Below are positions 35,659-45,755 of a stretch of 62,195 nt of DNA, in pieces. Positions within the stretch are counted from its first letter, which is position 1, and each line of letters starts with the position of its first letter. The position numbers and the translations under genes were made by a program. The stretch is from Gammaproteobacteria bacterium 50_400_T64 (lineage in GTDB: Bacteria; Pseudomonadota; Gammaproteobacteria; Pseudomonadales; Porticoccaceae), in the NCBI GenBank assembly GCA_002162755.1, contig MAAS01000009.1, forward strand, positions 1 to 62,195, given 5' to 3'. The notes under the pieces were generated by a model that was given only the letters and a program-made list of their open reading frames with translations, searched no databases and was not told the origin of the DNA.

Positions 35659-36912
35659 TTAAAGTGGAATATCAAATAATTTATCATTCAGTTCAGGTGG
35701 CCCAATAAATACTTCAATTTTATTAGATGTTATAGTTTGATCAAACGAAAAATGATTATTAAGATGTTTTCCTCCATCGCCGAACATATCACTATATGAT
35801 TTATCAGCAATAGTTAATTTAGATTTATAGACATAATAGAGCATCTTTTTCTGTACCCTCGCTACAATTTTCTCTGCCTCAACGTCATTCACCTTAACAA
35901 ACTTGCCTGCCATGCCTTTATGCATGCTGACTATTCTTTCATTCCCATTTTCTACTTCGACATTAAAAGCTGGGTGCTGTTTTAGGTTCTCACTTATGGG
36001 TAGTGGCCCGGTTTGAACAGGATTTAGTCGTAGGTAAAAGCCACCTTTCTTAAAACTATATGGTGAGAGCATCGTTTTACCAATAAAATAGACTTCAGGT
36101 TCTGCATCAAGTTGTTTTGCCCAGGCCAAATATTTGTTGAGTTCATCATCTATAAACGAAGTAAAGGCTCTGCGTGCTTCGAATTGATCTGCGAGTATAC
36201 CTCCCCAGCGTCCTATTGTATTAGAGAGTCTTCGTCGTTTTTGGAGTTCACCATGGCTACAAGGTTTTTTACACATATATTGGGTGTATGATTGATCGGT
36301 AAGGCTGTCAGTGGCTAATTTAGCAATCAACTTGTACCAATGCTGATCAATTACATTATTTACGCCTTCTTGTTTCGTACTGCCAATCTTCGTAGGTGAA
36401 GCAAATACACCGCCGCTGAAATTTTCTTTTAATCGTATGGAATTAAGTTCCATTGTCGCAAACTTCATTCGCATTAAATTAGCATAGACTGATCCTGTTG
36501 CATGAATTTCAGCAGAAAGGTCAGGTGTTAGTTTTGGGCCATATGCTGTTAAAGCGGGTAAGCCTTTATACGAAAACAGAGGAATATCTTTGATTGTTTG
36601 GTTATCAGGTGAGGACAGCAAGATAATATTGCCGCTATTATTAAGGTTAATGTCGGGTGATGGTTTTTCTGGTTTAGGCCTTAAATTAACGGTATCAGTA
36701 TTTTGATTGTTTGGCTGAGGCGTCGGTGCTGGAGTTGTAGGTGGATTGCCTTTGCCAGGCAGTATTTCTTTAACTGATTTTATTAGATCCGTTGCTCGGC
36801 CTAAATCCTCACCTAGATCATCGAATAAATTGGCGTGAGAGTTTGACGAAAGTCCTAGTAGCATAAAGGTTAAAGCTATAGAGGGCAGAAGTATGAATGT
36901 TCCATTGTTCAT
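35659..36912 (-). CDS. Secreted protein, paralogue of upstream neighbour, unknown function
   Basis: 417 residues. A signal peptide (hydrophobic PSIALTFMLLGLSS, cleavage near SHA-NLFDDL) is followed by a Pro/Thr/Asn-rich linker (about 55-90) and a large domain. It shares with the neighbour at 36931 the mature start LF-DL, DLIK, a conserved GRWGGILADQFEARRAF block, WAK, YFIGK and SFKKGGFYLRL. No known domain is recognised with confidence. Only 18 bases separate it from the upstream paralogue, so the two form an operon. The region is AT-rich. Confidence 0.72.
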   Translation of the reverse strand: MNNGTFILLPSIALTFMLLGLSSNSHANLFDDLGEDLGRATDLIKSVKEILPGKGNPPTTPAPTPQPNNQNTDTVNLRPKPEKPSPDINLNNSGNIILLSSPDNQTIKDIPLFSYKGLPALTAYGPKLTPDLSAEIHATGSVYANLMRMKFATMELNSIRLKENFSGGVFASPTKIGSTKQEGVNNVIDQHWYKLIAKLATDSLTDQSYTQYMCKKPCSHGELQKRRRLSNTIGRWGGILADQFEARRAFTSFIDDELNKYLAWAKQLDAEPEVYFIGKTMLSPYSFKKGGFYLRLNPVQTGPLPISENLKQHPAFNVEVENGNERIVSMHKGMAGKFVKVNDVEAEKIVARVQKKMLYYVYKSKLTIADKSYSDMFGDGGKHLNNHFSFDQTITSNKIEVFIGPPELNDKLFDIPL

Positions 36913-36930
36913 CTTTTATCCTTAATTAGG

Positions 36931-38181
36931 TTATTTAATCGCCGCTTCAAATAGTTTGTTTGTGAGTAATTCATCGCTAAAAAACTCAACAGTAGATCCT
37001 GTAACTTCAAGGGCAAGGGCAACACCTCCTCGGACACGATTGCTCCGCCCCCTATTTCCTGTGGGTGCAGCTGCATTGTGAACTTGCCCTTTCACTGTAA
37101 AGTAAAGCATGGACATGGAGGCATTCGCTATTTTAGTTTTATGTTGCAATGCTTCGGCTTTTTCTGCATCAAGCGAGATAAAGAATGACTGCCCAGCGAC
37201 TAATTTCCCATCAATAAAATCACCAAACACGCGCTCTTCTCTATTACGAGGAGCATAGCGAGGATTCAGAAGACCTTCTTTTGGAAAAACTAACTGCAAA
37301 CTAAAACCCTTTTTCTTAAAGTCATAGTTTCCCAATTGAATCCTACCTACAATGTAAACGTCTGGGCTAAGAGACTTTGCCCATGCTTTTAACTTAGGGG
37401 TTTCCGTTTTCATATAATCGTTATAGGCACGGCGCGCCTTAAACTCATTTGCATTAATTCCTCCCCACCCACCATTATTAGACGGATTAAATCCATTGGG
37501 GTAGCTGCATTTGTTCGTATCACAGAAATAGAGATCAAGAGTCTTAGGTAACATTGCCGATACTAGGCCCGCAATATGATAACTAGGGGTATAGTTGAAT
37601 AATGCGTACTTCTCAAATGAGCGAGTTTTTCCACGAACAGAGTAGGGTTTAGCACTTACCGCCACAGCTTCAAGAGCCTCATCGGTAACATGTTCATCCA
37701 TTACAGCTAGCAATCTTAAGCTGTGATAAATCCACATATCATTTCTTAAACGCTTGGTAGCATCATCTTTTATATGCCGAGCCACGTTAACTTGTGAATA
37801 CTTAGGCATCAAACCAATCCGTGGAATCCCTTTATAGGAGGGTACATAAAGTGTTTTGAAGGTTGTCTTATCCAAAGGCTCAATAGTTGCTATCTCACCC
37901 ACATCAAAACCCAGCGAGTCAAAATAATTAGAGCTTATATCTCCGCCTTCATGGGAGTTTGCTGGCAATACTTCTTCTTTGCGCGGGGTAGCATCTGGTT
38001 GTTCTTGATTGGGGTGCGATGGCTCCCGAGGGGCTGCTCTACTAGTCGGTAGCATTTCACCAGCGCGTTTAATCAAATCAGAGGCATTCTTTAAATCTCC
38101 AAATAGATCAGCTGTCGAAAGTGATGAAAAGCCTGACAGCACGATAAATATAGCTAATTGTCTGAGTGAACTTGCTTTCAT
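36931..38181 (-). CDS. Secreted protein, tandem paralogue, unknown function
   Basis: 416 residues. A signal peptide (LAIFIVLSGFSSL, cleavage near STA-DLFGDL) precedes a Pro/Glu-rich linker (about 45-70). The C-terminal domain contains GGWGGINANEFKARRAYNDY, LKAWAKSL, VYIVGRIQLGNYDFKKKGFS, the same order as in the gene downstream. Two cysteines (FCDTNKC-like) also align with a CKKPC segment in the paralogue. It is first of the two-gene operon. The locus is flanked by an IS/toxin scar on one side and ettA on the other, suggesting horizontal arrival. Confidence 0.72.
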   Translation of the reverse strand: MKASSLRQLAIFIVLSGFSSLSTADLFGDLKNASDLIKRAGEMLPTSRAAPREPSHPNQEQPDATPRKEEVLPANSHEGGDISSNYFDSLGFDVGEIATIEPLDKTTFKTLYVPSYKGIPRIGLMPKYSQVNVARHIKDDATKRLRNDMWIYHSLRLLAVMDEHVTDEALEAVAVSAKPYSVRGKTRSFEKYALFNYTPSYHIAGLVSAMLPKTLDLYFCDTNKCSYPNGFNPSNNGGWGGINANEFKARRAYNDYMKTETPKLKAWAKSLSPDVYIVGRIQLGNYDFKKKGFSLQLVFPKEGLLNPRYAPRNREERVFGDFIDGKLVAGQSFFISLDAEKAEALQHKTKIANASMSMLYFTVKGQVHNAAAPTGNRGRSNRVRGGVALALEVTGSTVEFFSDELLTNKLFEAAIK

Positions 38182-38320
38182 TGTTTTCTCAAAAGTTAAT
38201 TAGGTGGATATCAATGAGTATAAGCCTTCATGCTCAGGCTAACGCCATATTGGACAAGGCTAAAGAACCGGGCTTTGGATGCTACTTCCAAGGCCGAGCT
38301 CACTGGAGGCGATTTATATA

Positions 38321-39985
38321 TTAATGCTTCAACGCCTTATGCTTAATCCGCTTAGGCTGAGCATCCTGCCCCTTACGCGCCACCAAGTCTTCATGGTAGT
38401 CGGTGTAATTCCCTTCAAAAAATACCACTTCGCTATTGCCTTCAAAGGCGATGATATGGGTGGCAATGCGGTCGAGGAACCAGCGGTCGTGGGATATCAC
38501 GAGTACGCAGCCGGGGAAGGCGAGGGTGGCTTCTTCCAGTGCGCGTAATGTCTCTACATCAAGATCATTCGACGGCTCATCGAGCAGCAAGACATTAGCG
38601 GCTTGCTTTAGTGTGTTGGCTAAATGCAGGCGGCCACGCTCACCACCGGATAAATCGCCGACACGCTTTTGCTGGTCGGAGCCTTTGAAATTAAAGCGTC
38701 CGGCGTAGGCGCGAGAGTTCACTTCGTAATCGCCAATATGCAGTATGTCCTGGCCGCCTGAAATAGATTCCCAAACACTTTTGTCGTCGTCGAGGTTTTC
38801 TCGTCCTTGTTCAACGACGGCAAGTTTGACGGTTTCGCCGAGAGTAATGCTGCCGCTATCGGGCTGTTCGACGCCGTTAATCATGCGGAACAATGTTGAT
38901 TTACCCGCGCCGTTACCGCCGACGATGCCGACGATGGCGCCCTTGGGAATGCTCAGCGAGAAGTCGTCAATTAATAGCGAGTCACCAAAGCTTTTACTCA
39001 GGTGTTCAATTTCAATCACCTTGTCACCGAGGCGGGGGCCGGGCGGAATGTAGATTTCATTGGTTTCGTTGCGGGTCTGAAATTCTCGACTGTTCATTTC
39101 TTCAAAGCGTTGTAAACGGGCTTTGTTTTTTGCCTGTCGTGCTTTGGGGTTTTTTCTTACCCATTCGAGTTCTTGTTTGATGGCTTTGTAATGGGCGGCC
39201 TCGCCTTTCTTCTCTTGCTCAAGGCGGGCCTCTTTGGTTTCGAGCCAGGTGGTGTAATTGCCTTCGTAGGGAATGCCGTGGCCCCTGTCGAGTTCGAGTA
39301 TCCAGCCTGCAACGTTGTCGAGGAAGTAGCGATCGTGAGTCACGGCGACCACGGTGCCCTCGAAGTTGTGCAGAAATTGCTCGAGCCAATGCACGGATTC
39401 CGCATCAAGGTGGTTGGTCGGCTCATCGAGCAGCAGCATGTCGGGTCGCGATAGCAAAAGACGGCAGAGCGCTACACGGCGTTTTTCACCACCCGATAGT
39501 TTGCTGATATCCGCATCCCAGGGCGGCAGGCGCAGGGCATCGGCGGCGACATCGAGCTTGTGGTCGAGGTTGTGGGCATCCCAGGTTTGAATAATGTCTT
39601 CCAGCTCGCCCTGGCGTTTGGCCAGTTTGTCGAAGTCAGCATCGGGTTCGGCATAGGCGGCAAACACAGCATCGAGTTCTTTCAATGCATCGACGGCCTC
39701 GCGCACGCCGTCTTCGACATTGCCGCGCACATCTTTTTCTGGGTCGAGGGCTGGCTCCTGTGCTAAATAGCCAATTTTAATATCGGCCATGGGGCGCGCT
39801 TCGCCAAGAATGTCGGTATCGATACCGGCCATGATTTTCAGCAGGGTCGATTTACCCGAGCCATTCAGCCCGAGCACGCCAATTTTGGCACCGGGAAAGA
39901 AAGACAGAGAAATATCTTTAAGGATTTGTCGCTTCGGCGGGACAATTTTGCCCACCCGATTCATGGAATAAACGTACTGGGCCAT
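38321..39985 (-). CDS. ettA: Energy-dependent translational throttle protein EttA
   Basis: 554 residues, an ABC-F protein with two ATPase domains and no membrane part. Walker A motifs GLNGSGKST and GGNGAGKST, signatures LSGGEKRRVALCRLL and LSGGERGRLHLANTL, and Walker B LLLDEPTNHLD and LLLDEPSNDLD are intact. The start MAQYVYSMNRVGKIVPPK and the linker with RNPKARQAKNKAR-like residues match EttA, which gates the ribosome's first elongation step according to ATP/ADP. It is normally monocistronic, as here. Confidence 0.97.
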   Translation of the reverse strand: MAQYVYSMNRVGKIVPPKRQILKDISLSFFPGAKIGVLGLNGSGKSTLLKIMAGIDTDILGEARPMADIKIGYLAQEPALDPEKDVRGNVEDGVREAVDALKELDAVFAAYAEPDADFDKLAKRQGELEDIIQTWDAHNLDHKLDVAADALRLPPWDADISKLSGGEKRRVALCRLLLSRPDMLLLDEPTNHLDAESVHWLEQFLHNFEGTVVAVTHDRYFLDNVAGWILELDRGHGIPYEGNYTTWLETKEARLEQEKKGEAAHYKAIKQELEWVRKNPKARQAKNKARLQRFEEMNSREFQTRNETNEIYIPPGPRLGDKVIEIEHLSKSFGDSLLIDDFSLSIPKGAIVGIVGGNGAGKSTLFRMINGVEQPDSGSITLGETVKLAVVEQGRENLDDDKSVWESISGGQDILHIGDYEVNSRAYAGRFNFKGSDQQKRVGDLSGGERGRLHLANTLKQAANVLLLDEPSNDLDVETLRALEEATLAFPGCVLVISHDRWFLDRIATHIIAFEGNSEVVFFEGNYTDYHEDLVARKGQDAQPKRIKHKALKH

Positions 39986-40079
39986 GGTGTCCTCATTGTG
40001 CTGTGTTGGAAGTGTTTTTTAAAAGACGCCTATTGTAGCGACTATTATTTGTAATCAATGTGTTTGTTGGGTTTTTAAC

Positions 40080-40871
40080 TCAGTGGACAATGTCTAATGC
40101 CCCGCCATCGATGCGAATGTTCTGCCCATTAATAAAAGCCGCTCGATTGCTGGCGATAAAGCAGACTAAATCGGCCACTTCTTCGCGGGTGGCAATGCGC
40201 CCGGTGGGGTTGGGGAAGCGCTTAGCGACAATGCGGCGTTCGATAGTTTCCCAGTCGTCTTCCCAGCCTTCGCGTTTGGCTTTGGCTCGGAAAGAGGCTT
40301 CTATTTCGGGGGTGCGAATATAGCCCGGTGAAATGGTGTTGACGGTGATACCAGTGCCGGCAAGCTCTTTTGCTAGGCCGACGGCAATATTGGCCAGCGC
40401 GCCTTTTGACGCGTAATAGGCGGGGCGCAATTGGTTGGGCTGAGTCGAACCAACGGTGCCGAGCTGGATGATGCGGCCTTCGCCGAGTTCGCGCATTTGC
40501 GGTGTTAATAGACGAATCATCCGTGCCGCTGACAGGACATTTTTTTGATACATGTCGAGCCAGTCGTCGCTGTCGGCATCGGCCCAGCGTTTCTCCACGG
40601 CGGTGCCGTAATTGTTGATGAGAATGTCGATTCGCCCGGCGGCGGCGAGCGCCTGTTCGGCAACCTGAGCGCAACCGGCCTCTGTACACAGGTCGCCCCA
40701 AACAGCGAATTGCACGGCAGATTCATTGACCACGTGGTCGGCACTGCCGGGTTCAAAGCCGTGGGCAATAACCGTTGCACCTTCGTCGGCGAGACGTTGG
40801 GCGATGATTTGTCCGGTGCCACGATAGCTGCCGGTGACCAGTGCTACTTTGCCTTTTAAGCCGAGTTCCAT
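40080..40871 (-). CDS. SDR family oxidoreductase
   Basis: About 263 residues from ATG 40871, chosen because CGGAGAATAAAA precedes it; the frame stays open to 40979 without a better site. TGSYRGTG (cofactor glycine motif), NNYG, a catalytic Ser, YYASKGALANI (Tyr-x3-Lys) and the C-terminal FINGQNIRIDGG define a classical SDR. It is convergent to nothing and lies 252 bases beyond the mmsR-like regulator, so a link to valine or acyl-CoA metabolism is only positional. The substrate is unknown. Confidence 0.88.
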   Translation of the reverse strand: MELGLKGKVALVTGSYRGTGQIIAQRLADEGATVIAHGFEPGSADHVVNESAVQFAVWGDLCTEAGCAQVAEQALAAAGRIDILINNYGTAVEKRWADADSDDWLDMYQKNVLSAARMIRLLTPQMRELGEGRIIQLGTVGSTQPNQLRPAYYASKGALANIAVGLAKELAGTGITVNTISPGYIRTPEIEASFRAKAKREGWEDDWETIERRIVAKRFPNPTGRIATREEVADLVCFIASNRAAFINGQNIRIDGGALDIVH

Positions 40872-41122
40872 TTTTATTCTCCGATTAATTTTCTGAGTGC
40901 ATTTTATTGTATGGATGCACTCTGCGACAGGGGCTTGCTCGGATGCAAGTTTTTCAAGGTTTAGCGCGTTTGTGAGCAAGTATTAATATCAGCGAATTAG
41001 CAAAGAATCCTCTTCGCACATGACATGCTGTGAATACGTCCTTGTACGCTCGGTGTCGGCATCCTTGCCTCCTACGGTCACGAGCAAAGAGCATTCTTTT
41101 CTCTATAAGGTTCGGTGTCAGT

Positions 41123-42007
41123 TTAAGCGGCCTTGCTACGCCGGTACTCACTGGGTGAAATGCCAATCACCTGTTTAAACAGTCGGGAAAAATAATAGGC
41201 ATCTTTATAACCGGTTTCGAGGGCGATCTGCTTCACCGAGTTCGCGGTGCTATCGAGCAGTTGGCAGGCGTGCTGCATTTTTAAGTGGATAAAGTGCTGA
41301 ATGGGCGAGTGCCCGGTGAGCTGTTTAAACTTTCGCGTAAAGTGGTATTTCGATAAGTTGGCATCGTCAGCCAGGGCCTGCAGGTTGACGCTGCCACCGA
41401 GATGTAAGTGCATTAACTCCTCGACCTTGGTGAGATCAATGGCCTGTCCGTGTTGGGGCTGGTGGCGCTGGGCAGTGTAGGCGATAAAGCTGAGCATTTG
41501 TTTCAGTTGGCAGGCGCTGTGAATATAGGCGTCGGTGGAATAGCCGGCGCGACGTAGGGAGAACAGGGCTTCAAAGTCAGCAATTAAGCGTGGCTGCAGG
41601 CCAATCTGGGCGAAGGGTTCATCTGCGCAAATGCGCTGACTGTATTCCTGAGCCAGTGTGCCGCTATAGTGGGCCCAATAAATACTCCAGGGCTGGCTCG
41701 GGTCAGCGTGATAGTGGTGAGCCAGCCCTTCGGGCAGTGAAATAATATCGCCTGCTTTTATAGTCCATTGGCGTTCGCCGACCTTGAGTTGGCCGAGGCC
41801 TTCAGCGCAATAAATTAGCAGGTAGTTGGCGTTTTGTTGTCGCGTCATGCGGTGGTTTTGTGCCTGGGGGTAAAAGCCGGTGGCCAGTGGGTAGAGGTCT
41901 TGTGAGAGCGGGTCGGCAGCCATGGCCTCGACCAGAAATTTAGGCGATAAAAGACGAATGCCTTTAGGTGGTAGTGGCCAGTCAGAGGTGAGTTCTTCTT
42001 TTTTCAT
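41123..42007 (-). CDS. mmsR: AraC-family regulator, MmsR-like
   Basis: 294 residues. An N-terminal cupin-like sensing domain (about 30-170, with GDIISLPEGLAHHYHADP) is followed by a C-terminal double helix-turn-helix (NLQALADDANLSKYHFTRKF; then IALETGYKDAYYFSRLFKQV and PSEYRR). It is divergent from mmsA with a 207-base gap that carries two direct repeats spaced 21 bases, as expected for an AraC-type activator. In Pseudomonas, MmsR activates mmsAB in response to valine products; the same role is inferred here. Confidence 0.87.
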   Translation of the reverse strand: MKKEELTSDWPLPPKGIRLLSPKFLVEAMAADPLSQDLYPLATGFYPQAQNHRMTRQQNANYLLIYCAEGLGQLKVGERQWTIKAGDIISLPEGLAHHYHADPSQPWSIYWAHYSGTLAQEYSQRICADEPFAQIGLQPRLIADFEALFSLRRAGYSTDAYIHSACQLKQMLSFIAYTAQRHQPQHGQAIDLTKVEELMHLHLGGSVNLQALADDANLSKYHFTRKFKQLTGHSPIQHFIHLKMQHACQLLDSTANSVKQIALETGYKDAYYFSRLFKQVIGISPSEYRRSKAA

Positions 42008-42062
42008 AGTAAAAACAGAGAGATAATAAAATTGCGGTTTATGGCTTTATATTGATTGTAGA

Positions 42063-42093
42063 GCAATATAGTCCATCATCTGGGCAATATAGT
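42063..42093. promoter_or_regulatory. Direct repeats, probable MmsR operator
   Basis: GCAATATAGT occurs at 42063-42072 and again at 42084-42093, a 21-base period equal to two helical turns. This is the usual arrangement of AraC/XylS-type activator half-sites. The second repeat ends shortly before a -35-like TTGTCA (42103) and a TATAAA -10 (42123), placing it to activate mmsA. Confidence 0.65.
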
Positions 42094-42214
42094 GAATTTT
42101 TTTTGTCACTTGTTTATGCTTATATAAAGGTGAGCAAGCACACCACTAACATCACCAACAATACATACCACGCTTCGCGCTATTGCGAGGCGGTTTGACT
42201 AACCGAGGTTGATC

Positions 42215-43714
42215 ATGGCATTTCCAAAAATAGTACCCTTATTTATTGAAGGCGAGTGGGTTCAAAGCGAGAGCACGCAGCGCACTCAGGTTCTCAACCC
42301 AGCCACGCAGGAATTGCTGACCGAAGTGCCAGCGGCCACTGACGCGGAAATGGATCGCGCGATTGCCTCGGCCAAAGCCGCTTTCCAAACCTGGAAAGAA
42401 GTGCCTGTACCTCAGCGTGCGCGCATCATGCTCAACTATCAGCACTTGCTGAAAAAGCATCACGACGAAATCGCTGAAATTATCAGTCAGGAATTAGGCA
42501 AAACCTTTGAAGATGCCAAGGGCGATGTGTGGCGCGGTATTGAAGTAGTTGAGCATGCGGCCAATGTTGCCAGCTTGATGATGGGCGAAACAGTTGAAAA
42601 CGTCGCCGGTAAAATCGACACCTACTCTTTTGTGCAACCCATTGGCGTGTGCATGGGTATTACGCCTTTCAATTTCCCGGCGATGATTCCCCTGTGGATG
42701 TTCCCGCTGGCCATCGCTTGCGGTAATACGTTTATTCTCAAGCCCTCTGAGCGTGATCCACTGACGCCGACGCGTTTGGTTGAGTTGTTTGAAGAAGCCG
42801 GTGCGCCGAAGGGCGTTATGCAAGTCATTCACGGTGGTGCTCATCAGGTGGATTACCTGCTCGAGCATCAAGATATTTGCGCCGGCTCTTTTGTGGGTTC
42901 AGTACCCGTGGGCAAGCATATTTACACAAAAGGTACGGCTAACCTGAAGCGCATGCAGTGCATGACCGGTGCCAACAATCACATGGTTGTTATGCCCGAT
43001 GCTAACAAAAGCCAGGTAGTGAATAACATTATCGGTTCTGCCTTTGGTGCGGCAGGGCAGCGTTGCATGGCGATCCCTAATGTGATTTTGGTCGGTGCAG
43101 CTAAAGAGTGGGCCGCTGATATCGCTGCTGCGGCGGAGAAAATTCGCCCCGGCATCTGGTCTGATAAAGGCGCTGCTTACGGCCCGCAGACAAATGCCAT
43201 GGCCAAAGAAAAAATCACCGCAGCAATCGCCAAGGCGAAAGAGCAGGGCGCGACCTGCCTGCTCGACGGTTCTGATTGCGTGGTTGAAGGCTACCCCGAC
43301 GGCAACTGGATTGGCCCGACCATCTTCACTGATGTCAGCCGTGACATGAGCGTGTATCAAGACGAGGTCTTTGGCCCGGTACTTTGCCTGCTGACGCTGG
43401 ATACTCTCGACGAAGCCATTGCTGCGATTAATGAAGACTTCCGTGGCAACGGCACCTCTATCTTTACCGCCTCCGGTGGTGCGGCGCGTAAATATCAACA
43501 CGAGATCCTGGTGGGTCAGGTGGGTATTAATGTGCCGATTCCCGTGCCTTTGCCCTTCTTCTCTTTCACCGGCTGGAGAGGTTCTTTCCACGGTGATTTA
43601 CACGCCTACGGCAAGCAGGCGGTACGTTTCTATACGGAAACAAAAACCATTACCGCTCGTTGGTTTGATGAGGAAGAGGCCGGTGGCCCGAATATGTCGA
43701 TTAACCTGAAATAG
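42215..43714 (+). CDS. mmsA: Methylmalonate-semialdehyde dehydrogenase (CoA-acylating)
   Basis: 499 residues, aldehyde dehydrogenase superfamily. The catalytic Cys is in [29 protein letters not shown] and [18 protein letters not shown]-like segments are MmsA hallmarks. It converts methylmalonate semialdehyde with CoA and NAD to propionyl-CoA (or malonate semialdehyde to acetyl-CoA). ATG 42215 follows GAGG at a proper distance; an upstream TTG at 42209 does not. It is the first gene of the valine operon. Confidence 0.96.
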   Translation: MAFPKIVPLFIEGEWVQSESTQRTQVLNPATQELLTEVPAATDAEMDRAIASAKAAFQTWKEVPVPQRARIMLNYQHLLKKHHDEIAEIISQELGKTFEDAKGDVWRGIEVVEHAANVASLMMGETVENVAGKIDTYSFVQPIGVCMGITPFNFPAMIPLWMFPLAIACGNTFILKPSERDPLTPTRLVELFEEAGAPKGVMQVIHGGAHQVDYLLEHQDICAGSFVGSVPVGKHIYTKGTANLKRMQCMTGANNHMVVMPDANKSQVVNNIIGSAFGAAGQRCMAIPNVILVGAAKEWAADIAAAAEKIRPGIWSDKGAAYGPQTNAMAKEKITAAIAKAKEQGATCLLDGSDCVVEGYPDGNWIGPTIFTDVSRDMSVYQDEVFGPVLCLLTLDTLDEAIAAINEDFRGNGTSIFTASGGAARKYQHEILVGQVGINVPIPVPLPFFSFTGWRGSFHGDLHAYGKQAVRFYTETKTITARWFDEEEAGGPNMSINLK

Positions 43715-43726
43715 AGAGTTCGGCTC

Positions 43727-44905
43727 ATGAACTTTAATCTCAGCGAAGAACAGCGCGCTTTTCAGGATGCGGCACGAGCCTTTGCCGAGGGCGAAATGGC
43801 ACCTCATGCGGCGGAGTGGGACGAGGAAAAAATCTTTCCTCGCGACACTATTGCCGCTGCTGGCGCTATGGGCTTTTGCGGCATGTACAGCCCGGAAGCC
43901 CAGGGTGGTATGGGCATGTCGCGTCTTGACGCAACTATCGTGCTCGAAGAATTGGCCGCTGCCTGTTCTTCCACCGCCGCCTTTATCTCCATCCACAATA
44001 TGGCCACGTGGATGGCCTGCACCTGGGGTACAGAAGCGGTGCATACCGAATTCTGTGAACAGCTGGTAACGGGCGAAAAACTTGCCTCTTACTGCCTGAC
44101 CGAACCCAATGCGGGCAGTGATGCAGGCTCTATTACCACCAAAGCCGTACGTGATGGAAAAGCAGAGAGTGATGACTACATCCTCAATGGCGGCAAGAGC
44201 TTTATCAGCGGTGCCGGTAGTACCGATGTGCTGGTGTTAATGGCACGTACTGGTGATAAAGATTCCGGGGCCAGAGGCATTAGTGCTTTTGCTGTGCCTG
44301 CCGATTTACCCGGTATTAGTTACGGTAAAAACGAAGCGAAAATGGGCTGGAATAGCCAGCCAACGCGCACCATCACTTTTGAAGACGTGCGCGTACCGGC
44401 GCAGTATCGCCTGGGTGAAGAGGGCGAAGGCTTTAAAATTGCCATGAAAGGCATTGATGGTGGCCGTATTAATATCGCCAGTTGTTCCATCGGCGCGGCT
44501 CAGACAACCCTTAACCATGCCCAGCAGTATATTCAGGAGCGCAAGCAGTTCGGCAAGCCCCTCGCGGCTTTTCAGGCTTTACAGTTTAAGCTTGCTGACA
44601 TGGTGACCGAATTGGTCGCGGCGCGGCAAATGGTGCGCCTGGCAGCCAGTAAGCTCGATCAAAACGATGCCGATAAAAGCACGTACTGTGCAATGGCGAA
44701 ACGCTTTGCCACTGACATCGGTTTTCAGGTGTGTAATGAAGCGCTACAGTTGCACGGCGGTTACGGTTACTTGCGGGAGTATCCGATTGAGCGCTTTTTG
44801 CGCGATGCCCGCGTACACCAAATTTTAGAAGGCACCAACGAAATTATGCGCGTGATTGTGGCGCGTCGAATACTGGAAGAAGGCGCAACGGATGCTATCC
44901 GTTAG
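43727..44905 (+). CDS. Acyl-CoA dehydrogenase, probably isobutyryl-CoA specific
   Basis: 392 residues with a complete acyl-CoA dehydrogenase fold. The catalytic Glu is in HQILEGTNEIMR, and CLTEPNAGSDAGS, GAGSTDVLVLMARTG and QLHGGYGYLREYPIER are intact. It begins 13 bases after mmsA. Position between mmsA and two crotonases, plus resemblance to mammalian ACAD8, supports oxidation of isobutyryl-CoA to methacrylyl-CoA in valine breakdown. Short/branched-chain activity on other acyl-CoAs is possible. Confidence 0.93.
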   Translation: MNFNLSEEQRAFQDAARAFAEGEMAPHAAEWDEEKIFPRDTIAAAGAMGFCGMYSPEAQGGMGMSRLDATIVLEELAAACSSTAAFISIHNMATWMACTWGTEAVHTEFCEQLVTGEKLASYCLTEPNAGSDAGSITTKAVRDGKAESDDYILNGGKSFISGAGSTDVLVLMARTGDKDSGARGISAFAVPADLPGISYGKNEAKMGWNSQPTRTITFEDVRVPAQYRLGEEGEGFKIAMKGIDGGRINIASCSIGAAQTTLNHAQQYIQERKQFGKPLAAFQALQFKLADMVTELVAARQMVRLAASKLDQNDADKSTYCAMAKRFATDIGFQVCNEALQLHGGYGYLREYPIERFLRDARVHQILEGTNEIMRVIVARRILEEGATDAIR

Positions 44906-44941
44906 CCAGTTGATTCACTCTCACATTAGGAGTTAATAAGA

Positions 44942-45718
44942 ATGAGCGAACTATTAAAGGTCGAAAAACGGGGTCGTACCGCGATCCTGACCATGAACAA
45001 CCCACCGGCGAATACCTGGACGCCAGAGAGTCTGGCTTATTTGCAACAGGTCGTCGAAGAATTAAATGCCGATAAAGAAAATTACGCATTAATTCTGACC
45101 AGCGAAAGCGAAAAGTTTTTCAGCGCGGGTGCCGACTTAACGCGTTTTAATCACGACAACACCGGCGATGCCCACGACTTTATTAAAGCCTTCGGTGTCG
45201 CCTTTGAAGCACTAGCCAGTTATGAAGGTGTTTCTATTGCTGCAATTACCGGCTTTGCTATGGGTGGTGGACTTGAGTGCGCACTGGCTTGCGATATTCG
45301 TATTGCTGAAGAGCAGGCGCAAATGGCGCTGCCCGAATGTACCGTTGGCTTACTACCCGGTGGTCTGGGCACTCAACACTTGCCTTGGTTGATTGGTGAA
45401 GGCTGGGCTAAGCGCATGATTTTATTGGGCGAGCGCATTAAGGCGCCAAAGGCTGAGCAAATTGGTTTAATTCAGGAAGTTGTTCCCACGGGTACGGCTT
45501 TGGAAAAAGCCCTGGAATTAACCGCTAAAGTTGAAAAGCAAAGCCCAACATCAGTACGTCTTTGTAAAGCGCTGACCATGTCTGCTCGCGAGCGTGGTTT
45601 GAGCAGTGGCTTTAAATACGAGCGTGATGCCTTTATGGACTTGTGGGGTTCACAGGATCAAAAAGAAGGCGTGGCCGCTTTTGTAGAAAAACGTAGCCCC
45701 GAATGGAAAAACGGCTAA
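44942..45718 (+). CDS. Enoyl-CoA hydratase
   Basis: 258 residues, crotonase fold. Oxyanion-hole segments SAGADLTRF and AMGGGLECALACDIRIA are present, with the two Glu-like positions in ALPECTVGLLPGGLGTQ. It would hydrate methacrylyl-CoA to 3-hydroxyisobutyryl-CoA in the valine pathway. The ribosome site TTAGGAG precedes the ATG. Spacing of 36 bases from the dehydrogenase gene supports one operon. Confidence 0.92.
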   Translation: MSELLKVEKRGRTAILTMNNPPANTWTPESLAYLQQVVEELNADKENYALILTSESEKFFSAGADLTRFNHDNTGDAHDFIKAFGVAFEALASYEGVSIAAITGFAMGGGLECALACDIRIAEEQAQMALPECTVGLLPGGLGTQHLPWLIGEGWAKRMILLGERIKAPKAEQIGLIQEVVPTGTALEKALELTAKVEKQSPTSVRLCKALTMSARERGLSSGFKYERDAFMDLWGSQDQKEGVAAFVEKRSPEWKNG

Positions 45719-45755
45719 AGCCATTATTATTCTTTAGTTGTTTTAGGAGAAAAGC

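Noticed and set aside
35463-35687. Short frames on both strands between the ParE relic and the secreted-protein operon
   Set aside because: No ribosome site, signal or recognisable motif, and composition is AT-rich noise.
42899-43591. 230-residue open frame antisense to mmsA
   Set aside because: It is a by-product of high-GC coding on the other strand, with no ribosome site or domain.
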